From an uncultured Paracoccaceae bacterium (lineage in GTDB: Bacteria > Pseudomonadota > Alphaproteobacteria > Rhodobacterales > Rhodobacteraceae): a stretch of 64,000 bases of DNA. The notes under the pieces were generated by a model that saw only the letters and a list, made by a program, of their open reading frames with translations, did no database searches and was not told the DNA's origin. The stretch lies in assembly GCA_947501355.1 (NCBI GenBank), contig CANMVA010000002.1, positions 186,001 through 250,000 on the forward strand, given 5' to 3'. The position numbers and the translations under genes are program-made. This document shows positions 35,677 through 45,263 of the stretch, piece after piece (position 1 is the first letter of the stretch; every line of letters starts with the position of its first letter).

Positions 35677-35812
35677 GCAGGCGAGTGTTGCGGAAACGTG
35701 CAAATTCCTTGCGCGGACCATGCTTTGATCATGGATTTGCCGCAATTGCCGGATAGCTCTGATCCCAAATGAATTGAGACGCGCAAGCGTTCGAGCGATG
35801 AAAGGAAACACA

Positions 35813-36655
35813 ATGCGACTGGTTTTTGGACTGGTGCTGATCGTGGGGGTGGGCCTCGCTGGCTTTGCCGTATACATGGCGCAGAACTATGTCTCCGCCT
35901 ACCGCCTCGCAGAGGAGGCAGCGCGGGCAGAGAACGTTCCGATGAAGCCGATTTTCATCGCGAACCGTGACCTGAAATACGGCGACAAAATCAAGGAAGA
36001 TGACATCATCTTCGCGCGGTGGCCTGAAAAGTTCATCCCCGAAGGCGCGTTCTTCGGCGAAGAAGACTGGTTCTCGGAAGGCGATGGCGTGCTGCGCACC
36101 GCCCTGCGCCCGATCCAGAAATTTGAGCCGTTGCTCGCCGCCAAAGTAACCGAACCCGGTGAAGACGCCGGTCTGACGTCACGCCTCAAGAAAGGCATGC
36201 GTGCCTTTGCGATCCGTGTGGACGTCAGCAGCGGTGTGTCAGGCTTCCTGCGTCCGGGCGACCATGTGGACGTCTACTGGTCGGGCCGCACGTTGGATGG
36301 TGACGAGACCGAGGGTGAAATCACAAAGCTGATCCAGTCGCGCGTTCATCTGATCGCCGTCGACCAGACATCCGATAACAACCTCAACCGGACCACGATC
36401 GCCCGCACTGTGACGGTCGAGGTCACGCCAACGCAGGTGGCCGCCTTGGCCCAGGCCCAGGCGACCGGGTCCTTGTCCCTTGCTCTGGTTGGTGCCGCAG
36501 ACGACTCTGTCGCGCAACAGGTTGAGATCGACCAACGCCTTCTGCTCGGGATCGAGCGGGAAGCCGTGGTCGAGGCCGAGGCTGAAAGAAGCTGCACGAT
36601 CAAGACACGGCGTGGCGCGGAAGTGGTCGAAATTCCGATCCCCTGCACCAACTAG
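35813..36655 (+). CDS. cpaB: Flp pilus assembly protein CpaB/RcpC
   Basis: A 280-residue periplasmic protein with one N-terminal membrane anchor (about 4-24). A SAF-like domain follows (PIFIANRDLKYGDKIKEDDI), then the RcpC domain with GMRAFAIRVDVSSGVSGFLRPGDHVDVY. CpaB supports the secretin in the outer membrane. I start at the ATG at 35813, which has AAGGA upstream; the preceding 13 codons are not family-like. The gene is bounded by terminators on both sides (35481 and 36675), so it may be its own unit. Confidence 0.92.
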   Translation: MRLVFGLVLIVGVGLAGFAVYMAQNYVSAYRLAEEAARAENVPMKPIFIANRDLKYGDKIKEDDIIFARWPEKFIPEGAFFGEEDWFSEGDGVLRTALRPIQKFEPLLAAKVTEPGEDAGLTSRLKKGMRAFAIRVDVSSGVSGFLRPGDHVDVYWSGRTLDGDETEGEITKLIQSRVHLIAVDQTSDNNLNRTTIARTVTVEVTPTQVAALAQAQATGSLSLALVGAADDSVAQQVEIDQRLLLGIEREAVVEAEAERSCTIKTRRGAEVVEIPIPCTN

Positions 36656-36674
36656 GCCGGTTCCAAGAAAACGC

Positions 36675-36710
36675 GGGCGACCCCCATATCGGGTGTCGCC
36701 TGTCTTTTTT
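36675..36710 (+). terminator. Intrinsic terminator after cpaB
   Basis: GGCGAC-CCC pairs with GGG-TGTCGCC with one bulged base, followed by TGTCTTTTTT. It begins 20 bases after the cpaB stop. Confidence 0.75.
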
Positions 36711-36863
36711 ATATACCAGTAGTCGTATCTGTTGCGAGTTATCCACATAAACTTCGCGCCCCAAACCATTGATTCTTGCAAAAAAAAGAAAACTAGGGCA
36801 GGCTTTTGAAAAATGCGGACAAAAAGATCCGTAATTCGGGCGTGATCGGAGAGGCAGGTCACA

Positions 36864-38276
36864 ATGACATTGAATAGATTTATCAAGGCGGCCGTAATCG
36901 GTTTCGCCCTAACGACCACAAGCATTCCGCTGAGCGCGTCGGCCGAGACGTTGCGCGTGCTGCGCGGTGCCCCGTCCACTGAATTGAGCGTGCCGATGAA
37001 CCGCGCTGTGGTCGTCGAAAGCGACGTTCCGTTTGCGGAGCTTAGCATCGCCAATCCAGGGATCGCGGACATCTCGACCCTGTCGGATCGCACAATCTAT
37101 GTGCTCGGCAAGGCGCCGGGCCGCACATCGCTGACCCTTCTGGGCGCTGATGGTCGCTTGATTACAAATGTGGAAGTGCGCGTCGCCCCCGACATCTCGG
37201 AGTTTAAAGAGCGTCTGCGCCAGATCCTTCCCGGCGAAAACATCGAAGTGCGCACCGCCAATGACGGCATCGTACTGTCCGGCACCGTTTCCAGCATCGC
37301 GCGGCTTGATCGCGCGCTTGATCTGGCCAACCGCTATGCGCCTGATCGCGTCTCGAACCTGATGACTGTGGGCGGTGTCCAACAAGTCATGCTGAAGGTG
37401 CGTTTTGCTGAAATGCAGCGCAATGTCTCCAAGGCTTTAGGATCATCGCTTGGTTTCAACTCGAATGTGGGTGGCACTGGCTTCGCTGTCGGCGGCACCA
37501 ATTCAGCCCTCAGAAACGGGCTTGATGGCGGCGCTGTTGCTGCCGGGCAGATCAACGATGGGGCCGAGGGTGCGCTTGGCGTGCGCTTCGACGTCGCTGG
37601 TGTTGAATTCTCATACCTACTGCAAGCTCTTGAAAGTAAAGGCGTTGTTCGCACCCTTGCGGAGCCGAACCTGACCGCCTTGTCGGGCCAGGAAGCCAAA
37701 TTTCTTGCCGGTGGTGAATACCCGATCCCTGTTTCGCAGGAAGAGGGTGTGATCACGGTTGAATTCAAACCTTTCGGTGTTGAGCTGAACTTTATCCCCC
37801 GCGTCGTCGATGGGGATATCATCAATCTCACGCTGGAAGCCGCGGTTTCTTCCATCGACCCGGGCAACGGCGTCGTTGCAGGTGGCTTGGCGATCGACGC
37901 CTTCCGCCGTCGCGAAGCAAAAACCACCGTTGAAATGCGCGATGGCGAAAGCTTTGCCATTGCAGGTCTTCTGCAAGACGACTTCCGCGACCTCAATGGT
38001 CAGGTGCCGTGGTTGGGCGATGTCCCGATCCTTGGCGCCTTGTTCCGCAGCGCGGAATATGAGCGTTCCCAGTCTGAATTGGTTATCATCGTGACGCCGC
38101 ATCTGGTGACACCGACCCGTGGCGAGGCGCTGGCGCTTCCCACCGACCGCGTGGCCATCCCGACCGAGCGTGAACTCTTCCTCTTTGGCAAAACGGCCTC
38201 CACACCCAAGCGCGGTGCCGCCGGAGAAGTTGCCAAACAAGACTTTAACGGGTCTTATGGCTACGTAATGGATTGA
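36864..38276 (+). CDS. cpaC: Tad secretin CpaC/RcpA
   Basis: A 470-residue outer-membrane secretin through which the Flp pilus exits. The signal peptide ends near SASA (about residue 27). An N-terminal pilus-assembly domain (RAVVVESDVPFAELSIANPGIAD) and a BON-like segment (IVLSGTVSSIARLDRAL) come first. The secretin core is at about 185-400, with VPWLGDVPILGALF and ELVIIVTPHLVTP. Length is typical. The 153-base upstream gap contains a TTATCCACA 9-mer and a run of A bases, and may hold the promoter for cpaC-cpaA. Confidence 0.94.
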   Translation: MTLNRFIKAAVIGFALTTTSIPLSASAETLRVLRGAPSTELSVPMNRAVVVESDVPFAELSIANPGIADISTLSDRTIYVLGKAPGRTSLTLLGADGRLITNVEVRVAPDISEFKERLRQILPGENIEVRTANDGIVLSGTVSSIARLDRALDLANRYAPDRVSNLMTVGGVQQVMLKVRFAEMQRNVSKALGSSLGFNSNVGGTGFAVGGTNSALRNGLDGGAVAAGQINDGAEGALGVRFDVAGVEFSYLLQALESKGVVRTLAEPNLTALSGQEAKFLAGGEYPIPVSQEEGVITVEFKPFGVELNFIPRVVDGDIINLTLEAAVSSIDPGNGVVAGGLAIDAFRRREAKTTVEMRDGESFAIAGLLQDDFRDLNGQVPWLGDVPILGALFRSAEYERSQSELVIIVTPHLVTPTRGEALALPTDRVAIPTERELFLFGKTASTPKRGAAGEVAKQDFNGSYGYVMD

Positions 38277-38292
38277 TATGATGTCGGGGCAC

Positions 38293-38952
38293 ATGAAAAT
38301 TCTGATTTCCGCCGCAAGCCTTCTGGCTTTGACCGCTTGCGCAAGCAGTGACGCCAGTTTCTCGACCTTCGGGCGAGAAGCGGGATCGCTTTTGGATGAA
38401 GGAAGTTTCGGCAACCCGACAATGAACAATGTGCTGGTGCAGACCGGTCAGAAAAATTTCGTGATCGACCTGTCCCGTCGCTTCGCGGCGGAGGTCCCCT
38501 CTACCGTGAATTTCGCCTTTAATTCCGCACGTTTGGACGCAGCGGCTCAGGCCGCTCTGCGCCAACAGGCGAACTGGATCCGGCAATTCCCCGAAGTGCG
38601 CTTCCGGGTCTACGGGCATACCGATGCGGTTGGCTCCAACAGCTATAACAAACGTCTGGGCAAGCAACGCGCCAATGCGGTGGTCCATTATCTGGCCAGC
38701 CAGGGCATCAGCCGGTCGCGGCTCGAAGCACTGGTCTCGTTTGGCGAAACCCAACCGTTGATCGTCTCTGAGGGGCGCGAACGGCAGAACCGCCGCACCG
38801 TCACCGAAGTGTCCGGCTTTGTCAGCTCGCATCCGACCGTGTTGAACGGTAAATATGCCGAGGTGATCTTCCGCGATTACGTCACCAATGGTGCGCAAAT
38901 CCGCAGTGAGCTGGAAGGCATCACCGGTGCCGAGGTCGCAACGGGCAATTAA
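38293..38952 (+). CDS. OmpA-family lipoprotein of the tad locus
   Basis: A 219-residue lipoprotein with the lipobox LTAC (Cys16) and a C-terminal OmpA/Pal peptidoglycan-binding domain (about 75-185) with VNFAFNSARLDAAAQAAL and VYGHTDAVGSNSYNKRLGKQRA. It takes the place normally held by CpaD, the secretin pilotin, and may anchor the CpaC channel to the cell wall. This layout is usual in roseobacter tad loci. I start at the ATG at 38293, which has GGGG upstream and gives a clean lipoprotein signal. Two earlier ATGs just after the cpaC stop lack a ribosome site. Confidence 0.88.
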   Translation: MKILISAASLLALTACASSDASFSTFGREAGSLLDEGSFGNPTMNNVLVQTGQKNFVIDLSRRFAAEVPSTVNFAFNSARLDAAAQAALRQQANWIRQFPEVRFRVYGHTDAVGSNSYNKRLGKQRANAVVHYLASQGISRSRLEALVSFGETQPLIVSEGRERQNRRTVTEVSGFVSSHPTVLNGKYAEVIFRDYVTNGAQIRSELEGITGAEVATGN

Positions 38953-39161
38953 CCAATCAGGTGTAAATACCCCAGTTTGACACCCTTTTGGCCGCATTCC
39001 TGCCCTCTTTCTCCGTCAAAAAATCTCCAATGGGAGTTTTCCGCGTCGATTGTTGATGCGGGGTCGACCGAACGGGGTATGTGCCGCGCGCAATATATGA
39101 GCAGTCGCGCAGCATAAAAATAAGCCCCGTCCATGTCGGCATGACAAAAGGACGAGAGGCA
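38953..39161. other. 209-base gap within the tad locus
   Basis: I see no gene here. The stretch separates the OmpA gene from cpaE and includes a TTGACA (38977-38982) without a convincing -10 box. A purine-rich AAAAGGACGAGAGG lies before the cpaE start. It may contain an internal promoter for cpaE to cpaA. Confidence 0.35.
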
Positions 39162-40397
39162 ATGAGTAGCGCATTACTACAGCCGGAGGCGGCACCGATC
39201 CTGGCCTGCACGATCTCACGAGATGTGCAGAACTTCGACCTTCTGATCGAAGACATGGAAGCGGCCATGGGCGAAAGCTGGGGGGACCTCGGCTTTACGG
39301 ACGCCATCGCGTTTTTCAACCAGCCCGACGCGGACGCGTTGGAGTTTGTGGCCGTCGCCATTGACGCGGATGACGAGGCGGATTTGCCGCTCATCACCGA
39401 AGTGCTGACCGCTGCGAAAGCCCGCAAAATCAAGGTTATTCTGATCGCGGAGGATGTCAGCTCCATCGCGCTGCACCAATTGTTGCGGCAGGGTGCGGAC
39501 GAATTTGTCCCCTACCCGCTTCCCGAGAATGAACTGAACGAAGCCATCGAGCGCCTTCAAGCGCCAGAAGAAGAGCCCGTTCCGGTCGAGATGCAGACCA
39601 AGATCAAGGCCACCGGCGACAAGGACGGCGTTGTCCTTCCGGTCCACGGTCTGGCTGGCGGCACTGGGGCCACCACCATGGCCGTGAACCTCGCATGGGA
39701 ACTGGCGAACACGCCGTCCGAAAAGCCCGTGCGCGTCTGCTTGCTGGATCTCGATCTGCAATTCGGCACCGCCTCCACCTTCCTTGATCTGCCCCGCCGC
39801 GAAGCGGTTTACGAGCTGATCTCGGACACTGAGTCCATGGACAGCGAGAGCTTCATGAACGCGTTGCTGACCTATAACGAAAAGCTGCACGTTCTGACCG
39901 CACCGCAGGATATGCTTCCGCTCGACCTGATCGGGCCGGAAGATGTCGAGCGTCTGATCAACGTGGCCAAAAGCAATTTCGACTATGTCGTGATCGACAT
40001 GCCCTCGACCCTGGTCAGCTGGACCGAGGTGGTGCTGCAGCACGCCCATATCTATTTCAGCCCGCTGGAACTGGATATGCGCTGCGCCCAGAACGCATTG
40101 CGCATGGTCAAGGCCCTCAAAGCCGAAGACCTGCCCTTCGAGAAACTGCGTTTCGTGATGAACCGTGCGCCCAAGATCACCGATCTGAGCGGGCGCTCCC
40201 GCGTCAAACGTCTTGCCGAAAGCCTGAACGTGGCCATCGAAGTGCTGCTGCCTGACGGCGGCAAGCAGGTCACCCAAGGATCCGATCACGGTGTGCCGCT
40301 GGCAGAAACCGCCGCGAAAAACCCCCTGCGCAAAGAGATTGCGAAGCTCGCAAGCTCCATCCACGCGCTGAATGTTGCGGCTGAGGCCGCCGCCTGA
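39162..40397 (+). CDS. cpaE: Pilus assembly ATPase-like protein CpaE/TadZ
   Basis: A 411-residue protein with an N-terminal receiver-like domain (about 15-135) and a C-terminal MinD/ParA-like domain (about 150-400). TadZ proteins localise the pilus machine at the pole. The deviant Walker A reads AGGTGATT at residues 165-172, lacking both signature Lys residues, as in atypical TadZ proteins, so nucleotide hydrolysis is doubtful. LLDLDLQFGTASTFLDLP is the switch region. I start at the ATG at 39162; in-frame codons upstream add about 27 residues not typical of the family. Confidence 0.9.
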   Translation: MSSALLQPEAAPILACTISRDVQNFDLLIEDMEAAMGESWGDLGFTDAIAFFNQPDADALEFVAVAIDADDEADLPLITEVLTAAKARKIKVILIAEDVSSIALHQLLRQGADEFVPYPLPENELNEAIERLQAPEEEPVPVEMQTKIKATGDKDGVVLPVHGLAGGTGATTMAVNLAWELANTPSEKPVRVCLLDLDLQFGTASTFLDLPRREAVYELISDTESMDSESFMNALLTYNEKLHVLTAPQDMLPLDLIGPEDVERLINVAKSNFDYVVIDMPSTLVSWTEVVLQHAHIYFSPLELDMRCAQNALRMVKALKAEDLPFEKLRFVMNRAPKITDLSGRSRVKRLAESLNVAIEVLLPDGGKQVTQGSDHGVPLAETAAKNPLRKEIAKLASSIHALNVAAEAAA

Positions 40398-40420
40398 GGC
40401 ACTTTTAAGGACGATCCGTC

Positions 40421-41848
40421 ATGTTTTCACGTTACAAAAAACCCTCGACCGGCGGCAGCAAGCCCGACCTGAAGGCCGTGCCTGCGCCGAAACCGGCCGC
40501 AGCGCCCAGCAAATCGCTGCGCAAGGCGGCCCCTGTGAAAGCGGATACGGGCCTTGGCGAAAAGGAAAAGAAGCGCAAGGAAAAGCTGTCCGAGATCAAG
40601 CTGGCGCTCCACAAGGAGCTTTTGGACAGTCTGAATCTGTCGGCGCTTGAAAACGCCTCCGAGGCGGATCTGCGCAATGAAATCGGCGCGATCATGACCG
40701 AAGTTCTGGCCGAGCAGGGTATCGTGCTGAACCGCGAGGAACGCCAGCTTCTCAGCCAGGATCTGTTCGACGAAGTGGTGGGCCTTGGCCCCTTTGAGCC
40801 GCTTTTGAAAGACGACACCGTGAACGATATTCTCGTGAACGGCCCGCAGCAGATTTTCGTGGAACGCGACGGTAACCTTGAGCTCACGGATGTGACCTTC
40901 AAGGATGAAAAGCACCTGTTGCGCATCATCGACAAGATCGTCTCCGCCGTGGGTCGCCGGGTCGACGAATCCAACCCTTACGTGGACGCCCGTTTGGCCG
41001 ATGGCTCGCGTTTCAACGCGATGGTGCCGCCGATTGCGGTCGATGGCAGCCTCGTCTCCATTCGTAAGTTCAAGAAGGAAAAGCTGGCGATTGACGATCT
41101 GGTCAATTTCGGCGCCTTTACCGAGGAAATGGCCGCTTACCTGCAGGCCGCCGTCGCCACCCGCCTCAACGTGATCGTTTCTGGCGGTACCGGTTCCGGT
41201 AAAACGACCACGCTCAACGCGCTCTCGTCCTTCATCGACGATTCCGAACGCATCCTCACGATCGAGGATACGGCAGAACTTCAGCTGCAACAGACCCATG
41301 TGGGCCGGATGGAAAGCCGCCCCGCCAACGTCGAAGGCAAAGGCGCTGTCTCGCAACGCGACTGTCTGAAGAACGCCCTTCGTATGCGTCCTGACCGCAT
41401 CATCGTGGGTGAGACGCGCGGCGAGGAAGTTATCGACATGCTCCAGGCCATGAACACCGGCCACGACGGGTCGATGACCACGATCCACGCCAACTCCGCG
41501 CGTGACGGTGTCAGCCGTCTAGAAAACATGATCGCCATGGCCGGGATCGAAATGCCCCTGAAAGCCGTGCGCAGCCAGATTTCCTCGGCTGTGAACCTGA
41601 TCGTGCAGGCCTCGCGTCTGCAGGATGGCTCGCGCCGGATGACCTCCATCACCGAGATTACCGGGATGGAAGGCGACGTCATCTCCATGCAGGAAATCTT
41701 CCGCTTCCAGCGCGTGGGTCTCACGCCCGACAACAAGATCCTCGGTCACTTCACCGCCACCGGCGTGCGCTCGCACTATTCCGAGCGTTTCCGCATGTGG
41801 GGCTATGACCTGCCCGCCTCGATCTTTGAACCCTTTGCGGCGGAGTAA
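40421..41848 (+). CDS. cpaF: Tad pilus secretion ATPase CpaF/TadA
   Basis: A 475-residue hexameric ATPase that powers Flp pilus extension. After a Lys/Pro-rich N-terminus (about 1-60), the N-domain with [22 protein letters not shown] leads to the RecA core. Walker A is GGTGSGKT (255-262), the Asp/His boxes include [20 protein letters not shown], and Walker B is in [21 protein letters not shown]. All catalytic elements are intact. AAGGA lies upstream of ATG. It is followed six bases later by tadB. Confidence 0.96.
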   Translation: MFSRYKKPSTGGSKPDLKAVPAPKPAAAPSKSLRKAAPVKADTGLGEKEKKRKEKLSEIKLALHKELLDSLNLSALENASEADLRNEIGAIMTEVLAEQGIVLNREERQLLSQDLFDEVVGLGPFEPLLKDDTVNDILVNGPQQIFVERDGNLELTDVTFKDEKHLLRIIDKIVSAVGRRVDESNPYVDARLADGSRFNAMVPPIAVDGSLVSIRKFKKEKLAIDDLVNFGAFTEEMAAYLQAAVATRLNVIVSGGTGSGKTTTLNALSSFIDDSERILTIEDTAELQLQQTHVGRMESRPANVEGKGAVSQRDCLKNALRMRPDRIIVGETRGEEVIDMLQAMNTGHDGSMTTIHANSARDGVSRLENMIAMAGIEMPLKAVRSQISSAVNLIVQASRLQDGSRRMTSITEITGMEGDVISMQEIFRFQRVGLTPDNKILGHFTATGVRSHYSERFRMWGYDLPASIFEPFAAE

Positions 41849-41854
41849 CACACC

Positions 41855-42823
41855 ATGACCATCAATCCGGAAATCATCGTCTATGGCCTGATCTTCTTCG
41901 CAGTTCTCGCGATTGTCGAAGGCCTGTATCTGGTGGCTTTCGGCAAGTCGATCAGCCTGAACCGCAACGTGAACCGCCGCCTTGCCCTTCTGGAAAAAGG
42001 CGCGGGCCGCGAAAAGGTGATGGAGCAACTCCGCAAGGAGATGGGCCAGCACATGCGCTCGCGCTCGATCCCGCTTTATTCGGTGCTGGCGGAGAAAGCG
42101 CAAAAGGCCAATATCGCCTTCTCCCCCATCCAGCTGATCCTCATCATGTGCCTTCTGGGCGCTGTTGCGTTTGTAGGCCTAACCATGGGCACCGGCACCG
42201 GTCTGCCGATCCGCATTGGCCTCTCCATCGTGATGGGCATCGGCGGCGTCTATGTCTGGGTGAACAACCGCGCCAAAAAGCGTATGGCGCTTTTCGAAGA
42301 ACAACTGCCCGACGGCGTGGACCTGATGGTCCGCTCGCTGCGCGTGGGCCACCCGTTCTCAAGCGCCATCAACATCGTGGCCACCGAAGTGGCCGACCCA
42401 CTGGGTACCGAAATGGGCATGATCGCGGACGAGGCCGCCTATGGTCGCGATGTCGGTGACGCGCTCAAAGCCATGGCCGAGCGCCTTGATATGCAGGATT
42501 TGCGCTTCCTCGCCGTTGCCGTGACGATCCAACAGCAATCGGGTGGTAACCTCGCCGAGATTCTGCACGGTCTTAGCCTCGTCATCCGCTCACGCTTTAA
42601 GCTCTTTCGCCGCGTGAAAGCCATCACGGCCGAGGCGAAATGGTCCGGCATGTTCCTGTCGGGTTTCCCCATCGTCGCGATGATCGGGATCAATCTGCTG
42701 CAGCCCAATTACTATGACGAGGTCAAAGAGACCGCCGTCTTCATCCCTGCCTGCCTCGTGGTTGCTGGTTTCCTGATCACCAACATCTTCGTCATGCGCA
42801 GCCTTGTGAACATCAAGGTGTGA
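41855..42823 (+). CDS. tadB: Tad inner-membrane platform protein TadB
   Basis: A 322-residue type II secretion F-like platform protein. It has a membrane segment at the N-terminus, two central helices (about 90-130), a cytoplasmic T2SSF domain (LPDGVDLMVRSLRVGHPFSSAI ... QQQSGGNLAEILHGLS) and two C-terminal helices. It forms the membrane base of the Flp pilus with TadC. It lies between cpaF and tadC with gaps of six and nine bases. Confidence 0.94.
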   Translation: MTINPEIIVYGLIFFAVLAIVEGLYLVAFGKSISLNRNVNRRLALLEKGAGREKVMEQLRKEMGQHMRSRSIPLYSVLAEKAQKANIAFSPIQLILIMCLLGAVAFVGLTMGTGTGLPIRIGLSIVMGIGGVYVWVNNRAKKRMALFEEQLPDGVDLMVRSLRVGHPFSSAINIVATEVADPLGTEMGMIADEAAYGRDVGDALKAMAERLDMQDLRFLAVAVTIQQQSGGNLAEILHGLSLVIRSRFKLFRRVKAITAEAKWSGMFLSGFPIVAMIGINLLQPNYYDEVKETAVFIPACLVVAGFLITNIFVMRSLVNIKV

Positions 42824-42832
42824 GGACCCGAT

Positions 42833-43807
42833 ATGCTTGAGCAATTCAACACCATGCTGACCGACATGTTCGGTCCCTTCGGGCCCCTCTTGCTGGTTGG
42901 TATCCTGGGTCTGTTCATGATCCTGCTGACCGTGCCGAGCCTGATGAACCGCAAGCCCGATCCGCTCGACAAGATCAAAGCGAACGCGACCGGGATCACC
43001 ACGGGCAAGAAAGACCGCGAAAAGCTGCGCAATGGCGGCAATGACAAGCTGGAAAAATACGCCAACTTCCTTGAGCCGCAGGACGAAGAAGAATTCTCTG
43101 CCGTCCGCCTCAAGCTGATGCAAGCGGGCTACCGCACCAAGAACGCCGTGCGCACCTATTACTTCGCTCAATTCGCACTGGGTCTAGGCCTTCTGGTTCT
43201 GGGCGTGATCTACGCCTTTATCAGCTCCGCCACCGGCGAGCCGACAACCCAATCGCTGATCCTCGCCACGCTGCTTCCGGCCTGTGCGGGCTATATGCTG
43301 CCCAAATACTGGGTGCAGCGCCGCCTGCAAACCCGCCAGGAAGAGATCATCAACGGCTTTCCAGACAGCCTCGATATGATGCTGGTCTGCGTCGAAGCCG
43401 GTCAGTCGCTCGATCAATCTATCGTCCGCGTGGCCTCTGAAATCCGCGCAGGCTATCCGGCACTTGCCGACGAATTCGATATCGTCGCGCAGGAAATGAA
43501 AGCCGGTAAGGACAAGAACTCTGTGCTTGAGGATATGTCCGAACGCGCCGGTGTGCAGGATGTCACCTCTTTCGTGACCGTGCTCAAGCAATCCAACGCT
43601 TTCGGCACCTCGATTGCCGAGGCCTTGCGCGTCTATGCAGGCGAAATGCGTGACAAGCGCGTGATGCGGGCCGAGGAAAAAGCAAATACCTTGCCCACAA
43701 AGATGACACTTGCCACTATGATGCTCACGGTTCCGCCGTTGCTGATCATCCTGATCGGCCCATCGGTTTACGGGATCTACGAGATGATGAGCAACGCGAA
43801 TTTCTAA
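42833..43807 (+). CDS. tadC: Tad inner-membrane platform protein TadC
   Basis: A 324-residue T2SSF-domain protein. ANFLEPQDEEEFSAVRLKLMQAGYR is a typical pre-membrane region. Helices follow at about 105-145, and the cytoplasmic domain has GFPDSLDMMLVCVEAGQSLDQSIVRVASEI and VTSFVTVLKQSNAFGTSIAEALRVY. It partners TadB. The downstream TPR lipoprotein gene begins four bases after its stop. Confidence 0.94.
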   Translation: MLEQFNTMLTDMFGPFGPLLLVGILGLFMILLTVPSLMNRKPDPLDKIKANATGITTGKKDREKLRNGGNDKLEKYANFLEPQDEEEFSAVRLKLMQAGYRTKNAVRTYYFAQFALGLGLLVLGVIYAFISSATGEPTTQSLILATLLPACAGYMLPKYWVQRRLQTRQEEIINGFPDSLDMMLVCVEAGQSLDQSIVRVASEIRAGYPALADEFDIVAQEMKAGKDKNSVLEDMSERAGVQDVTSFVTVLKQSNAFGTSIAEALRVYAGEMRDKRVMRAEEKANTLPTKMTLATMMLTVPPLLIILIGPSVYGIYEMMSNANF

Positions 43808-43811
43808 TGGC

Positions 43812-44369
43812 ATGACGCACAAATGGGTGGGGATCGCACTGGCCGTGGCAACACTGGCCGCCTGCGATCCGGCGGCAAAAACCCCTGATCCTGACAACCC
43901 TTTCGCCCCCGGTCTCGCCGATGGCGAAGCCGTCGACGGGCTGATCGTCGGGCATCGCCTGATGGCAGCGGGCGAGTACGAACTTGCGCTCAACGCCTAT
44001 GCGCGTGCCGTGGGCGATCAGGGGTTCTCGCCCGATGTACTGTCCGCGCTCGGCTCTGCCAATCTCAAGCTCGGCCGCCTCAACCAGTCCGAAGACCTAC
44101 TCCGCCGCGCGACCCGCGAAGAGCCTGAGTTCGTCCCTGCCTGGAATAATCTGGGCGTCGTTTTGATGGAAAAAGGCGAAACCGTCGAAGCCAGACAGGT
44201 TTTTCGCCATGCCTACGCCCTCGATAGTGGCAATTCTGACCAAATCCGCGACAATCTTCGCTTGGCTATCGCAAAAACTGAAAATTCCGCGTATGAAGAA
44301 GACATTACGACGCCATATCAATTGGTGCGACGGGGCAGCAGCGATTTCCTGATCCTGCAAACGCCCTGA
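43812..44369 (+). CDS. tadD: TPR lipoprotein TadD
   Basis: A 185-residue lipoprotein with lipobox LAAC (Cys18) and a TPR array (LMAAGEYELALNAYARAVG, LGSANLKLGRLNQSEDLLRRA, WNNLGVVLMEKGETVEARQVF). TadD homologues act in the periplasm as pilotin or scaffold for the Tad secretin. It is the first of two successive TPR lipoproteins here. Confidence 0.9.
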   Translation: MTHKWVGIALAVATLAACDPAAKTPDPDNPFAPGLADGEAVDGLIVGHRLMAAGEYELALNAYARAVGDQGFSPDVLSALGSANLKLGRLNQSEDLLRRATREEPEFVPAWNNLGVVLMEKGETVEARQVFRHAYALDSGNSDQIRDNLRLAIAKTENSAYEEDITTPYQLVRRGSSDFLILQTP

Positions 44370-44402
44370 ATGAGGCAAGAGCAGTAAAAGGACGCAAGAA
44401 AA

Positions 44403-45260
44403 ATGCGCCACTCTATTCTTCTTTCCGTGTGCCTGATTGGCACCGTGGGTCTGGCCGCGTGCCAGAAATCCTCTGACGCCGAGGTCGATCGCGCGATCAA
44501 GGACGTCAATGTCATCGACAGCACCAACCTTAATCAGGTGATGCTGACCGCCGCCGACCCCAATGAAGGCGTCGCCTATTTCCAGCGCTCGCTGTCGCAG
44601 GATCCCGACCGGCTTGAGTTCAAGCGCGGTCTCGCCGTCAGCCTTGTGCGCGCTCGGCGCCCGGTCGAGGCCGTCTCTGCCTGGCAGCGCGTGATCGACG
44701 ATCCTGAATCCGAGGCCTCCGACAAGGTCGAAATGGCCGACGCGCTGATCCGCTCGAACGAATGGGACAAGGCCGAGACGATGCTCGATCAGGTCCCCCC
44801 CACGTTTGAGACCTTCAAGCGCTACCGTCTTGAGGCGATGATCGCCGACAGTAACAAGGAGTGGGACAAGGCCGACAGCTTTTACCAGACCGCCGTGGGT
44901 CTTACGACTTCGCCCGCAGGCGTGCTCAACAACTGGGGCTATTCCAAGCTGACCCGCGGTGATTTCGCCGGGGCCGAGCGCTTGTTCGGCGATGCGTTGC
45001 GGCAGGATCAAAAGCTCTTCACCGCCAAGAACAACCTCGTTCTGGCCCGCGGGGCCCAGCGCAAATACGACCTGCCGCTTATCCCGATGAGCCAGGTCGA
45101 ACGCGCGCAACTGCTGCACACGCTGGGCCTCTCCGCGATCAAGCAAAACGACATCGCGACCGGGAAAGGCTTGCTGAAAGACGCCATCGAAACGCATCCC
45201 CAGCATTTCGAGGCCGCCGTCCGCAGCCTTGACGCGCTTGAAGCCAACGTCTCGAATTAA
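44403..45260 (+). CDS. Second TPR lipoprotein of the tad locus
   Basis: A 285-residue lipoprotein with lipobox LAAC (Cys20) and several TPR-like repeats (EGVAYFQRSLSQDPDRLEFKRGLAVSL, EWDKAETMLDQVP, LNNWGYSKLTRGDFAGAERLFGDAL). It is longer than TadD and ends with a repeat-like helix pair. It probably works with TadD on secretin assembly, inferred from position. AAGGA precedes ATG, and cpaA begins three bases after its stop. Confidence 0.88.
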   Translation: MRHSILLSVCLIGTVGLAACQKSSDAEVDRAIKDVNVIDSTNLNQVMLTAADPNEGVAYFQRSLSQDPDRLEFKRGLAVSLVRARRPVEAVSAWQRVIDDPESEASDKVEMADALIRSNEWDKAETMLDQVPPTFETFKRYRLEAMIADSNKEWDKADSFYQTAVGLTTSPAGVLNNWGYSKLTRGDFAGAERLFGDALRQDQKLFTAKNNLVLARGAQRKYDLPLIPMSQVERAQLLHTLGLSAIKQNDIATGKGLLKDAIETHPQHFEAAVRSLDALEANVSN

Positions 45261-45263
45261 GCA

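Noticed and set aside
36739-36747. Perfect DnaA box TTATCCACA upstream of cpaC
   Set aside because: A single 9-mer is expected about once in a window of this size when both strands are counted, and no cluster, AT-rich unwinding element or replication gene is near.
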